NCBI GenBank assembly: GCA_002682825.1
Contig: NOKP01000023.1
Coordinates: forward strand, 248,001-312,000
DNA length: 64,000 nt
Reading direction: 5' to 3'
Source of the DNA: Neonectria sp. B-13
Lineage: Eukaryota; Ascomycota; Sordariomycetes; Hypocreales; Nectriaceae
Below are positions 54,380 to 64,000 of the stretch, piece by piece. The notes below the pieces were generated by a model that was given only the letters and a program-made list of their open reading frames with translations, ran no database searches and had not been told where the DNA came from. The position numbers and the translations under genes were made by a program. The number at the start of each line of letters is the position of its first letter. Position 1 is the stretch's first letter.

Positions 54380-55138
54380 TGGAGCCAGATGCAAGGGATG
54401 CAAAACGACGTGAGATGATGGAATGAAAATAAAGCGTAAAATTATGGAATTGATATCGACTTGGCTCACTCTGCTTGTTCTACGTCGAATGCATTAGTAC
54501 ACCTGTCTTCCCTCGTCCCATCCAGGTCACTTCGGAGAGTACGCCCGAGGGAGGAGGTAAGATCCACTGAACTCCGGAGTGGGTGACAATCGTGACTTGC
54601 TGCGATGTGGAGACTGAAGTTCCCTCGGTGAAATTCTTGATAGCTTGAAATTGTACGATTTCTTTCCTGTAGATTCCGGGGGTTTATTCATTAGAAGTCG
54701 GGCAGTCGTATCCGAGCAAAGTTCCATCCGCGTGGCGGGCGGAGTGTAGTGTAAAGTTGGCCGGGGTGCCTTAAACGGGGACCCAACCCCGCTGAACCCC
54801 CTGGAGCTGCAGTGACTGGTTCAGTGGAAGAAGAAATCCATGGGCAGCCTCCACTGGAAAAAGCTTAGTGAGTGTCCGCGGTGGGGAACTTCGGGGAGTT
54901 CAATCGTCTTTTACGGGGTAATTACAGCGCGGTGATCGTGAAATCGTCACCTCTAATCACGCCATCGCCACCAATGCAGAAGATGATACCGACCGACTGG
55001 GCAGAGGGTCAGTATGGGTCTTGTTGTCTGACTCTTTTGCTTCGAGAAGCTGACTGTCTCATTCCGGGTTGAGACTGGGACGCGCCCTTCTCTAATCTTT
55101 GCGCGGCTATTGACCTTGCTACGAGTCCCTCCGAGGCC
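54380..55138. other. Intergenic region upstream of the Zn2Cys6 gene
   Basis: Holds the 3' end of the dioxygenase gene and the promoter of the regulator gene. A candidate cluster motif is at 54891-54902. No further gene is seen. Confidence 0.55.
54891..54902. promoter_or_regulatory. Candidate cluster motif upstream of the regulator
   Basis: TCGGGGAGTTCA, identical to 52414-52425 in the MFS promoter, 237 bases upstream of the regulator start codon. This could allow self-regulation. Confidence 0.4.
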
Positions 55139-56944
55139 ATGGCCCAATCTCCTCCTCAGCCCGAGCAGCCTCCACCTCCGCCTTCCAGTGCGAATGGAAG
55201 CGCCGCGGGAGCTCGCTCGAGGTTGGCACGGCGAGCCTGCGACTCGTGCAAGGTTCGCAAGATCCGCTGCTCAGAGATCCCTCCTTGCAACGGATGCGTT
55301 GCCTCGGGCATCGAGTGCACATTTAACCGCCTCCAGGCCACGCGGGGTCCCCGCGGACTCCGACCCAGGACTATCGACAAGATCCAGAGGAAGCGCCAGG
55401 GGGATGCGTTGGGTAGTACGAATAGCAGAGGTCCATCCAGAGACCAGGACAAGGGCGTGGCAACTCCATTGGTCGAGGGGCTGCCCCATCTGATCAGCAT
55501 CCTCGACACATATGCTGAAAGACTGTTTCCCATTTGGCCCGTCGTCGATGCCGCTGACTTGAAGCGGAAACTACTGGAAACTCCCACTCAGGTCAATGCT
55601 GCACGACATCTTGCAAATGCCGTGGCCCTGGCTGCTGTCGCTCAGCTCAGGCTGGAGACGCCGTGGCAGCCCAGTGTCGAGCAGGCCGAGGCGAGCGGGT
55701 TGGGTGAGAGGCTTAATCTTCTCGATGCCCTGCGTATATCCTTCTTCCTCCACATATATCATGAGAATGCCGCTCCCGGTGGTACCAAGTCCCTCGTGTA
55801 TCTACGAGAGGCCATCACCCAGGCCCAGATCCTACGTCTCGACCGTGAATCGACATACGCCACGCTTTCTGAAGCAGACCAGCAGGTGTCTCGACGGGTC
55901 CTCTGGTTACTCTTCGTTACTGAACGGTCTGTGGGAGCTACCACTTTGAGTCTTCATAACTGACAAATATGTTCCAGGGGCGTAGCACTATTACACAAAC
56001 TACCCATCGTCTTGAAGCCCAATATCCTTTTCCCGTGGTTTGGCGGAGTCGATGATCAAGCCCAGGTTCTACCAGCGTTCCTCAAGCTCGTCCACCTCTT
56101 CTGGGTCTTTGATCAGTCTGGTATCTTTGAGATCTTACGCAATGCCGACTCCGATGTGCCGAATATGGCCTCTGTCGCACAAAGCTGCCTTGAACTCCTG
56201 CAGCAGAAATTACTCGACTCAGTTGGCGACGATGACTGGGGTCCAATCAACGATGTCCAGCGAGCGGACATGTTTGTCACCCGTCAGTGGATGCGAGCTG
56301 TTCTATGGCGCGCTGCATTGCGCTTCGGCATTGTGATTCCTGCCATGAACCCGGTGACTATTGCTAAAGATTTTCTGGCCCTCGTCTCACAGCTTCCAGC
56401 CACAGCTCTCGAATCCCACGGTCCTACTCTGGCAAGTTGTCACATACACCATACCGGTTCGATGTTACTAACATGTATTCAGGAGTTCAAAACCTTTGAG
56501 ATTGCCACGGCAGTGATCGATGCAATTGCAAGCAATCATCCGGCAGCCGCGACTGACCAGCCTGGCTCAATCCTGCGCCGCTTACGGGACATCCTCTCTT
56601 CATCCCGGGGTGGCAACAGGACTCTGCTCTCACTTTTAACCATGAAAATGGAAGCTGCTTCTGAATCAGGCCTCATGTCAGAGGCTGCCAATGAGGACAT
56701 GTCAAGCAACGGCCTCGTCTTCCATGTCGACCAACAAGCAAACTGGCAAAGTGTTGACGTGCTCACGGCGTCGACTGACATAACCATGCCAACATACCAA
56801 TTTATGGAGGAGCAGGCCTCACAGATATCCTGGGCACCTCTCGATTTGGGATATCTCATCCGGTCTCCATCTCCGCTAACTCGCATGTTGCTCGAGTCGA
56901 TACCTCGGGATGGAACAGAAAAGGACCAACCCGTTGTATGCTGA
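55139..56944 (+). CDS. Zn2Cys6 fungal transcription factor
   Basis: Exons 55139-55926 and 55978-56944 encode 584 residues. An additional in-frame 51-base segment at 56432-56482 (gcaagt ... ttactaac ... ttcag) looks like a GC-AG intron, which would shorten the protein to 567. After a Pro-rich N terminus the binuclear cluster is CDSCKVRKIRC, then CNGC and C six residues on (spacing C2C6C5C2C6C), followed by basic residues. The rest is the helical fungal regulatory region (HLISILDTYAERLFPIWPVV, ALRISFFLHIYHEN, SRRVLWLLFVTERG). The dioxygenase and reductase genes on either side and a shared promoter motif make it the likely regulator of the cluster. Confidence 0.92.
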
Positions 56945-57095
56945 TGCGGAGCACTAGTTTCGACCCCGACCGGCCGGTCAACGCTTATCCATGTTAATGA
57001 CAATATTTGGTGTCATTCTTGCGCCATCGGACAATATCCACACCGATGACTCCTCCGGCGTAGTTACATGCGTACCCCACGTTTGCTCGTGGACC

Positions 57096-57111
57096 TCCGA
57101 GAATTTCCCCG
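57096..57111. promoter_or_regulatory. Candidate cluster motif upstream of the reductase
   Basis: TCCGAGAATTTCCCCG differs by one base from 52876-52891. It lies 122 bases upstream of the reductase start codon. Confidence 0.4.
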
Positions 57112-57232
57112 AGAGACAGCCCCGCGATTGAGACTAACATGTTCACGACTTCTTACCTGGGTCGAACAAAAAGTCTTGGAAATCTACACAATCCCAGCGA
57201 CACACTTTCTTCTGTCGTCAACATCCTGCATA

Positions 57233-58397
57233 ATGGCGTACCCTGAACCTCGGAATACTGGCATGATCTACCGCCGGCTTGGCCGGTCTGGTCTACATGT
57301 CTCTGCCATCAGCCTCGGCAGCTGGATGACGTATGGTGGCTACGCTCAGGATGAGGAGGCCTTTGCTTGCATGAAGAAGGCATACGATCTGGGCATCAAT
57401 TTCTTCGATACTGCAGAGAACTACACCGCTGGCCAAGCAGAGATTGTCATGGGCAAGGCGCTCAAGCACTTTGGATGGAAACGAAGCGACCTAGTCATTA
57501 GCACCAGTAAGCTCTCCCTCCTTCTACGTTGATTCGAGGACTAAAATGAAACCAGAGATCAACTGGGGGGCCGTGAATGGCGAAATCCTGGTCAACAACC
57601 ACGGCTTATCACGGAAACACATCATCGAGGGACTGGAGGCTTCATTGGAGCGTCTCCAGCTCAAGTATGTCGATGTTGTCTACGCCCATCGCCCGGACAG
57701 ATTGACCCCCATGGAGGAAACTGTGCGAGCGTTCAACTATGTCATTGACCAAGGCATGGCTCTTTACTGGGGCACATCGGAGTGGAGCGCCGACGAGATT
57801 GCAGAAGCTGTAAGTCTAACCTCCTAGGCTCTGGAGAGGTGCAGTGGACTAATACACTATCCACAGGTTGGCATTGCCCGCGATTTGAGAATGATTGCTC
57901 CGATCGTGGAGCAGCCTCAGTACAACATGCTGGTCCGCGACAAGGTCGAAGGCCAGTTCCAGCGCCTGTACGAACGCACTGGCCTGGGCCTCACCACCTT
58001 CAGCCCCATCAAGATGGGACTTCTTTCTGGCAAGTACAACGACGTGGTCGACGGCCAACCGCCCAAAGACTCGCGTTTTGGAGCCAGCAAGGATGGCTTT
58101 GCCGACTTCATGCGAGGCCGCATAGGTACCGACAGCTGGGAGGAAGAGATCGAACAGGTGCGCCAGCTTAAGCCCATCGCAGACCGCCTGGGCGTCAGCC
58201 AGAGCCAGCTCGCTGTTGCGTGGTGCTTGAAAAACCCCCACGTCAGCAGCGTCATTACCGGTGCCAGTCGCCCGGAACAGTTGGAGGAGACTGTTGGTGC
58301 ACTGAAGATTCTCGACAAGTTGACTCCCGAGGTGATGGCTGAGATTGATGTCATCACGAAGAACAAGGTTGAGCTGGATCCTGCGAGGCAGGGCTGA
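57233..58397 (+). CDS. Aldo-keto reductase, Kv-beta-like (AKR6 type)
   Basis: Exons 57233-57506, 57556-57809 and 57867-58397 give 352 residues. The catalytic tetrad can be placed: Asp and Tyr in [16 protein letters not shown], Lys in VISTKINWG and His in VYAHRPDRL. Further words are [77 protein letters not shown] and [16 protein letters not shown], which match fungal relatives of the potassium-channel beta subunit. Such proteins are NADPH-dependent carbonyl reductases and are frequent in metabolite clusters. Start chosen at MAYPEPRN because the conserved fold begins 11 residues later; a longer in-frame upstream Met exists at 57068. Confidence 0.93.
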
Positions 58398-58611
58398 AGA
58401 AAATCGGAGTCTATTCGAAACTACTCAAAACAACGAGATTTTGATCCGTCACAATGAAGCCTCGTGACCTTCGCGTATTCCAGACTATTATCGTTTTGAC
58501 CGGGTTGTCGTCGTAAATCGTTATAGCCGTGTTTCACTGTGCGAACCAAAAGAACCTTTTCAACCCTTATTGGCTGCAGTCCTCTGTTTCCCCTCCCTTC
58601 CCCTTTGCTGA

Positions 58612-59312
58612 ATGAAAACCACCATGGAGACGCCTGTCGACGCCCCAAGCAGCTCAGCACTACAGCCCGCAGAAGTGACAGGACCAATCCGGATACTAGT
58701 TCAAACAATAACGCATCTCGTACCGGGTAATTTTTATCCAGAGAGACTCAGCCTAATGCGAAACATTATCTGTCAGCACCACCGGAACCGCGACTACGAT
58801 CACCAGCAAGACCGTTGCTATGTGGAAAGTGCTGATTTTGGTTATGACAACCGTGTGTGTTATTTCCTAATTGACAGTGGCATCAACCTGCCTGCTATTG
58901 AGAACCCGCCAATTTTATGGTATCGATGGACGGGAGAGTCCCTGTCAGAGATTCCCCTTGTATCTTGTTAATAGTATGTTCTTTCGCTAACACCAGTCAT
59001 AGCATTTCTATTCAACGAACCTTGCCAACGCAGATCCTGACTAGATTAAAGAAGTATCCATTTACAAAGCAACCATCCAAGCACAATGTGCCAAGAAAGA
59101 GGTTGATAATCTATGATAAGGTTGATGAGTGTCGAACCATCAAAGCGCAAATGGCTTGTAACATGCCGATCGCGCAGACTACTATTCAGTACTTGAGAGA
59201 AAACCCTGACCAAGCGAGGAAGCTGAGGGAAGATCTTGAACCCAGATTTTGGTCAAAACTCGAGGCATTTGCAAACTCTAGCGAGGGTGGTTGTCGCCCG
59301 ATTTTAGAATGA
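58612..59312 (+). CDS. Hypothetical protein
   Basis: Two frames can be joined as exons 58612-58943 and 59003-59312 (59-base intron, gtcaga ... cgctaaca ... catag), giving 213 residues in phase. The product includes PIRILVQTITHLVPGNFYP, HHRNRDYDHQQD, CYFLIDSGINLPAIENPP, then RLKKYPFTKQPSKHN and a charged helical C terminus. No domain was recognised. Lower GC content and an unclear donor make this a tentative model; a second Met at 58624 could be the start. Confidence 0.45.
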
Positions 59313-60339
59313 CAGCCATATGCAGTTGGGTGGATACAGTAGCTTACGGGTTGGAATATGTTGAGCGGTATGGAATGTTTCTTACCAGTATGAAATACAA
59401 TAAGGGAGCAACAAACTTGAGACTTTGAAGTAAGATGCGAGATTGAGAGTGAGGCCTACTGGCTTTTAGTTAGGTTAGAGGAAGGATTCTTTTATTTCAT
59501 TCTTTTATTCGAGTTTTTCCGCTCACCGAAGGAGACATCATTCAGCCCGCGTTCTCTACAGAGACCAGCCACCAGGCAGTGAACATCACCTGCCTGTCAT
59601 TTTCTAACCTGCTCACAAGGAGACATCTCTCTCGAGGAGTGGGCAGAGATATCTTCGCTGATTCAGTCGCTGCCGCTGCACCTATTTTCTTCGGGCACAA
59701 GCAGAGAAGTCCGCCCTGAACTGCCTCAGCCAAGTCCAATTATCGAGATAAGCCTATCACCCTCGAAGACGTGGGAAATAAAGGCCCCCACATTGTCCGA
59801 ACAGGCCTGGAAGGACTGGCAAAGGTCCTCATATGAACCAGCAGCTCCATCGCAATCCGGACAGTTTGGGATTCTACCGCAGTTACATGCAATTGTCCCC
59901 AATTCCTAGGTTTACTTGTTATAGGTTCGATAGGAGACCGTAAGACCTCAGATCCCTCAGGGCCGAAAGATCTTAGAGATTAGGGGCATCCCATGGCGTT
60001 GGGCATAGTTAAAGTTCCATTTTCCATTCAGAAGCAGCGCTGTATCTGGGATATGATAAGAACGTGAAGGAGGCCTACGGTTGCAATGTTAGCTCAATGA
60101 CGCGTCTACGTACTTCTATTTTTGAACTCATCAGACAATCAAACAGGACTTGTGAGGCTAGTATTAGCTGGGTGATTTTGCTTCTCCCAGGTTTAAAATT
60201 GTCTCTCACCACAAAGCACAACCTAGCACAAGCATGTGACTGTCGAGCACTTTTTATAGGTAGTCACAGGCACAGAGGGGGTGCGTAAGAAGGACCATGT
60301 ATTAGACTTGGGTCCAAACCTAACTACCTAACTGGTAGC
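59313..60339. other. Gene-poor stretch
   Basis: About 1 kb with no called gene. A short minus-strand Cys-rich frame (59893-59726) lacks a start and is described as a finding. The rest has no coding character. Confidence 0.5.
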
Positions 60340-62241
60340 TTAGGTACCATTTGCCGGCTGAAGATAAACCTTGCCGTCCACATTCGTAGTGAGAGTTCCA
60401 TTCGCATTGAAGATATTCTGCAAAACGTCAATGGCCAGCTGGAACCCCCCGGAACTAGTCTTCTTCGTGTTCACAACTTTACCGACTGTCTGGACAAGAT
60501 TCGAACGCCAGTCAATTAACGTCTTTGTCAGGGAGCTTGCGCTGCTCTTGACGCTCTCAGTCCCGTTAAGAACAAACTTTCCATCGTTTGAAAACTTGAA
60601 GTACTCAATGCTGACGCTGTTGATTGCTCCAGTAATTGAGTCTTCCTGAATCTGGACTTGGGCGTAACCGCTCTTTTTTCCTCGGAGCGTGTAGTTACCG
60701 GCAGGGGGCTCTGGGCGAGCCACAGCTTTGCTGCCGAGAACATACGGGGTTCCCCAAGGGACGACATCCGATACAGTCTTCACCTTTATGGGTGCGTACG
60801 GCTTGCGGCTTGGGAGTGTCGCCACAACCACACGTTGAGCTCTGCCTCCGGGCTGCTTTGATGGATAACACGGAAGAGGGTTTTGGCCGCCACATGCCGG
60901 AGAGAGCGTAATTTCATCCCACCAAACGATCTGAGTGCCATCAGGAGACCATCGAGGATCAGCTCTGGCGTTCCACTCGGGGTCGTTATAGTCGCCACTA
61001 CCAGCAACACCGGATCCTTGATCATTGAGCCTCTGGCCGTAGTAGTTCCCACGATCACCATATTTGTCGATCAAATACGGCCGGAAAAATCTTCTTCGGC
61101 CATTGTTGCGGGTGGCAGAGGTCACCGATGTGCTGATCAGATCGGTAATCGGGGGAATATTACGCATGCCAGACAGCCACATCTGCCGATCAGTTCCGCG
61201 CGTATCCATAGCGACGAACCACTGACTATCGGGCGAAAAGTCTAGAGGATCGATGTATTCGGGGTGGCGCGTGAGTCGACGAACAGCTCCAGTAGTCAAG
61301 TCGACAGCAAAGGCGTCGATGTTTGACGACTCAATCGGATAGCCCACGTAGGTGATCTCTTTTCCATCACCAGTAAACCCTCTGAGCTCTCCCACCGCAA
61401 TAGCCTCAGGTGTTATGACCAACTCATCGCTATTGACTTCAACTGGCTGCGTGTCCTCTTGATTGAAGAGTAGAGTAACGTTGAGGAGGTCATACCGAGG
61501 ACCGAGCGGGAGGCCAGTTTGGGGAGACGGGTTGAAGCTGAGCTTGGAAAAGTAGGAGATTTGGCCAAGCTTGCCGTTGATTTGGGTAAAAGAGTTAAAG
61601 CCCAAATGCAAGTTATCCGGGTGAAGACGGAGCTCTCTAATCGCACCACCAACACCGGAGCCGTCAGGACTGGTGTTCCAGCGAATAGAATACCACTTCG
61701 CAACCTCGGGCGTGCATTTGGATCCAACCAGGTCATAGTTGCCACAGTCAAGGATGGAAGAGCCAGCAAGTGCGCGTTTCCCATCACGGAATGCCTGGGG
61801 ATAGTCGAGTTCCTCGATCCCTTCTCGGGCGACACCACAGCTAAGGCATTTCCAGGGATCGCCGTTGGGGAATTTATTCCCGTCGGTCTTAACCGCAATG
61901 ATTTGGGTTCCGTTATAGATGCTGGCCTTGTTTGGTGCGGCGGGCGCGCCCACGAAAGTCACCTGGACAAGGACGTGTTTTCCGTCAGGCAAGAATGAGC
62001 CCGACCCAAGCTGCTTCGTTTTCCCGGTACAGCCTGTTCCTCTAGGGTTGGCGTTCGAGTCACAGGCCCCTGGACCTGCGTCATCCGCTATGGCCGGCGG
62101 AAGAGGCAATGTCTGGAGCTTGATGGACTCAGGCTTAGGAGGAGCGGGAACTGCCTTCTCGGAAGCCTGCTGAGACCCAGCTGGGAGTGAGGAAGCTCCT
62201 CGGGAGAGGAGAAATAGGAGAGTTGGTAAATGAGACCGCAT
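60340..62241 (-). CDS. Secreted TolB-like beta-propeller protein, saponin-hydrolase-like
   Basis: A single exon of 633 residues on the minus strand, with a signal peptide (MRSHLPTLLFLLSRGASSLP) and a Pro/Lys-rich spacer. The mature part has ACDSNANPRGTGCTGKT, GSGSFLPDGKHVLVQVTFVG, GDPWKCLSCGV and several TolB/PD40-type blades: EITYVGYP, DPLDFSPDSQWFVAMDTRG, ADPRWSPDGTQIVWWDE, FKFSNDGKFVLNG. Cys pairs suggest disulfides. The pattern resembles the secreted fungal saponin hydrolase group, which cleaves plant triterpenoid saponins; that function is inferred. The frame extends further upstream only by a TTG codon, so the start is at 62241. Confidence 0.75.
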   Translation of the reverse strand: MRSHLPTLLFLLSRGASSLPAGSQQASEKAVPAPPKPESIKLQTLPLPPAIADDAGPGACDSNANPRGTGCTGKTKQLGSGSFLPDGKHVLVQVTFVGAPAAPNKASIYNGTQIIAVKTDGNKFPNGDPWKCLSCGVAREGIEELDYPQAFRDGKRALAGSSILDCGNYDLVGSKCTPEVAKWYSIRWNTSPDGSGVGGAIRELRLHPDNLHLGFNSFTQINGKLGQISYFSKLSFNPSPQTGLPLGPRYDLLNVTLLFNQEDTQPVEVNSDELVITPEAIAVGELRGFTGDGKEITYVGYPIESSNIDAFAVDLTTGAVRRLTRHPEYIDPLDFSPDSQWFVAMDTRGTDRQMWLSGMRNIPPITDLISTSVTSATRNNGRRRFFRPYLIDKYGDRGNYYGQRLNDQGSGVAGSGDYNDPEWNARADPRWSPDGTQIVWWDEITLSPACGGQNPLPCYPSKQPGGRAQRVVVATLPSRKPYAPIKVKTVSDVVPWGTPYVLGSKAVARPEPPAGNYTLRGKKSGYAQVQIQEDSITGAINSVSIEYFKFSNDGKFVLNGTESVKSSASSLTKTLIDWRSNLVQTVGKVVNTKKTSSGGFQLAIDVLQNIFNANGTLTTNVDGKVYLQPANGT

Positions 62242-63453
62242 TTCGAGCCACAACTGATTGAGGGAAAAAGTGTTGTTTCAATCAAAAAGTGGAATCGGGA
62301 TGATCCAAGGGACCAACTTTTATATATGCAATGAGACGGGAAATCTACACATTTCTTCACTGGGATGGCAACTGTGTCAGCTCATCTTTCATCTTTGCAT
62401 AAATGACAAACTTGACCATACAAAAGGCCTTGGCTTGGGCTATCCACATTTCTAGCTAAGAAGCGATCATACCATACGCGTACATTCTCGACACATCGTG
62501 TATTATATACGCGTATAGTAATCCACATGACATTATGCAAACATCTCCTGTGCAGTAGCTGGCTTCGCAAACTTGTTTATTTTTGTCATGTAGAGCGGTC
62601 ATCTATCTCCATATTGCCCATTCACGTGTAAACCCATTGCAGGCTGAATGAACATCGGATGAGCCGAGGAATTAGGCAATATTGCGTCGTATTCTTCCTG
62701 TCAGCAAGTGTCTTCATTCAACGATCCGTTCAATTACCCCACAGGCTACTAGTTTTCCGCCTTGTTGTCCGCCGCCTCCCCATTACCCAGACCTATAGCT
62801 AAAGAAACTACCCCAGATGCTCCCTAGACCGCTTCACCCCGAAGGCGGGGTTAAGGTACCAAAAGCTGGTACGATGATCCGTTTTGTTTCTAGGCATGTC
62901 TCTAAAAGATGTGGCGTCTGTTAGTAAGAATGACTAGCAATTCGGTCTTCTCGCCGGGCGGCTGCTGTAAGCAGGGTTCCCCAACAACTCGAGGAGATAA
63001 ATACAGGGATCGGACAGGCTTCACTGGCGATCAGACATCAAAACGCCCATGGAGTTTCTACTGCACCGGCCAAGTGGGGGGGATTAGATGTCGCGTAGTG
63101 TGGATGTAAGGAACAGCTGATCGTATGAAGAACGGGCTGTGGATGCGGTGTTAGGGGACAGCGTAACATCTGTGCTGCTCCTAGGTAATTAACAAGCGCT
63201 TCAGTGGTTGTTTGAAGAGAGCGATGGGTACTGTATTTACGCACGAAGTTTGAATGGGGCAGCCCGTCTATAAACTGCCAAGGCGAACCGGTTCCGGCTC
63301 AAGAGGAGGCCGAAACCATGTTCACAAAATACGTCAACCAAGCTATACTCTCAACACGTTCCTCCTCAGGTCCTTCTACCAATGGATTTCTTTAACGGTA
63401 GCCTAGCCAGGATTTCATTCACTTCTTTGCCACAAAACGGCATTCTCAAACAA
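62242..63453. other. Intergenic region
   Basis: About 1.2 kb between the propeller gene start and the stop of the last gene. It contains the palindrome-like pair acgcgta near 62477 and 62510. No gene is seen. Confidence 0.55.
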
Positions 63454-63999
63454 CTATTCTTCCTTCGCAATTTGCTTTGTCTCAAGTGAGTACACTGTAA
63501 CTTCAGCGATGAAAGTACGCCCAGGTATCGAGATGGGAATGTATCCACCAAGGTCGGGTTTCTCGTTGGGCATGATGGCCCATTTCCCGCTACGCGTCTC
63601 ATCGCCATTCAGCTTTCTCTCGGTCCGCAAGCTGGCGTTGTCGTGGATAACACTCTTCTCCTCAAATCGCAAAATGCCCGTGAATGCCGAAGAGGCTGAG
63701 GTCGACTTGAACTCGACCTGGTACCCCTTTCCAATCAACAAGAATCGGGCAGGCTCTAACTCGATAATGATGCCAAATCCGGGACCCGGCCGACCGAAGA
63801 CAAACGCCCTACTGATGAGTAGCTCGTAGGATCCGAACCGTCTCTTTATCTGCGGGCTAGGGTCGGCCCCACTAGTGTCAAGCTCGTCAAAGAAGAATCC
63901 CGTGATGGAATCAGGTTTCAGCCGCGCCTTGAGAATGTGACTCGCCACAGATCCCAGCAGCTTGTAGTGCTTGGTGAGGTCTGCCGTCTCCGCTTCCAA
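63454..63999 (-). CDS. C-terminal part of a DUF5597 beta-galactosidase-like protein (cut by window edge)
   Basis: The last 181 residues of a minus-strand gene whose start lies beyond position 64000. It contains ITGFFFDELD, RRFGSYELLISRAFVFGRPGPGFGIII, ARFLLIGKGYQVEFKS, FTGILRFEEKSV, ERKLNGDET, AIMPNEKPDLGG and ISIPGRTFIAEVTVYSL. These are words of the DUF5597 beta-sandwich that follows the GH35-type catalytic domain in fungal beta-galactosidase-like proteins. The catalytic half is not in the window, so activity cannot be judged. Confidence 0.82.
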   Translation of the reverse strand: MEAETADLTKHYKLLGSVASHILKARLKPDSITGFFFDELDTSGADPSPQIKRRFGSYELLISRAFVFGRPGPGFGIIIELEPARFLLIGKGYQVEFKSTSASSAFTGILRFEEKSVIHDNASLRTERKLNGDETRSGKWAIMPNEKPDLGGYIPISIPGRTFIAEVTVYSLETKQIAKEE

Positions 64000-64000
64000 C

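Noticed and set aside
62242..62253. Four-residue longer start for the beta-propeller protein
   Set aside because: It would begin with TTG; the ATG at 62241 gives a clean signal peptide.

Overview
The window is nuclear DNA of a filamentous ascomycete (Pezizomycotina, most likely Sordariomycetes). Nearly every gene carries short GT-AG introns of about 45-95 bases with CTAAC-like branch points. The proteins are of fungal type: a fused biotin ligase, a COX14-domain protein, a Zn2Cys6 regulator and a highly reducing polyketide synthase. All exon structures below come from reading splice sites by eye; each was checked for frame closure and, where the family is known, for continuity of its motifs.

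Positions 1-20200 are a conserved housekeeping block. It holds an HVA22/REEP-type ER protein, Mgm101, Coa4 (twin CX9C), biotin-protein ligase, an unknown cell-surface membrane protein, Pam16, an armadillo-repeat GDS-like protein, ribosomal protein eL13, a U1 snRNA gene, a COX14-domain protein and a conserved protein of unknown function. Several of these act in mitochondria.

Positions 20200-27250 are a gene-poor, more AT-rich island. It contains one orphan three-exon gene, a Helitron-like relic, and the most unusual feature of the window: three tandem tRNA-Gly(UCC) genes. Each is interrupted in the D-loop, not at the canonical 37/38 site, by a 51-57 base insert that looks like a spliceosomal intron (GTAAG at the 5' end, a branch point such as TACTAAC, AG at the 3' end). 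The tRNA halves are identical in all three copies, while the inserts and spacers have diverged.

Positions 27250-34770 are again conserved: DAHP synthase, a Cys-rich membrane protein, mitoribosomal protein mL50 and an M1 aminopeptidase.

Positions 35880-58400 look like a secondary-metabolite cluster. It comprises an alpha/beta hydrolase of the polyketide-transferase (af380-like) type, a 2491-residue HR-PKS (KS-AT-DH-degenerate MT-ER-KR-ACP), an F-box/ankyrin pseudogene, a DUF1304 membrane protein, a Dal5-type MFS transporter, a TauD-type dioxygenase, a Zn2Cys6 regulator and an aldo-keto reductase. A tRNA-Ser(GCU) gene lies inside it. A GAA-TTC-centred motif flanked by CGG triplets recurs in several of its promoters. 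The PKS would build a reduced chain, the hydrolase could release it, the dioxygenase and reductase could tailor it, the MFS protein could export it or import a precursor, and the Zn2Cys6 protein is the likely local regulator.

The right end (58400-64000) has a hypothetical gene, a secreted TolB-like beta-propeller resembling saponin hydrolase, and the C-terminal end of a DUF5597 beta-galactosidase-like protein cut by the window edge.
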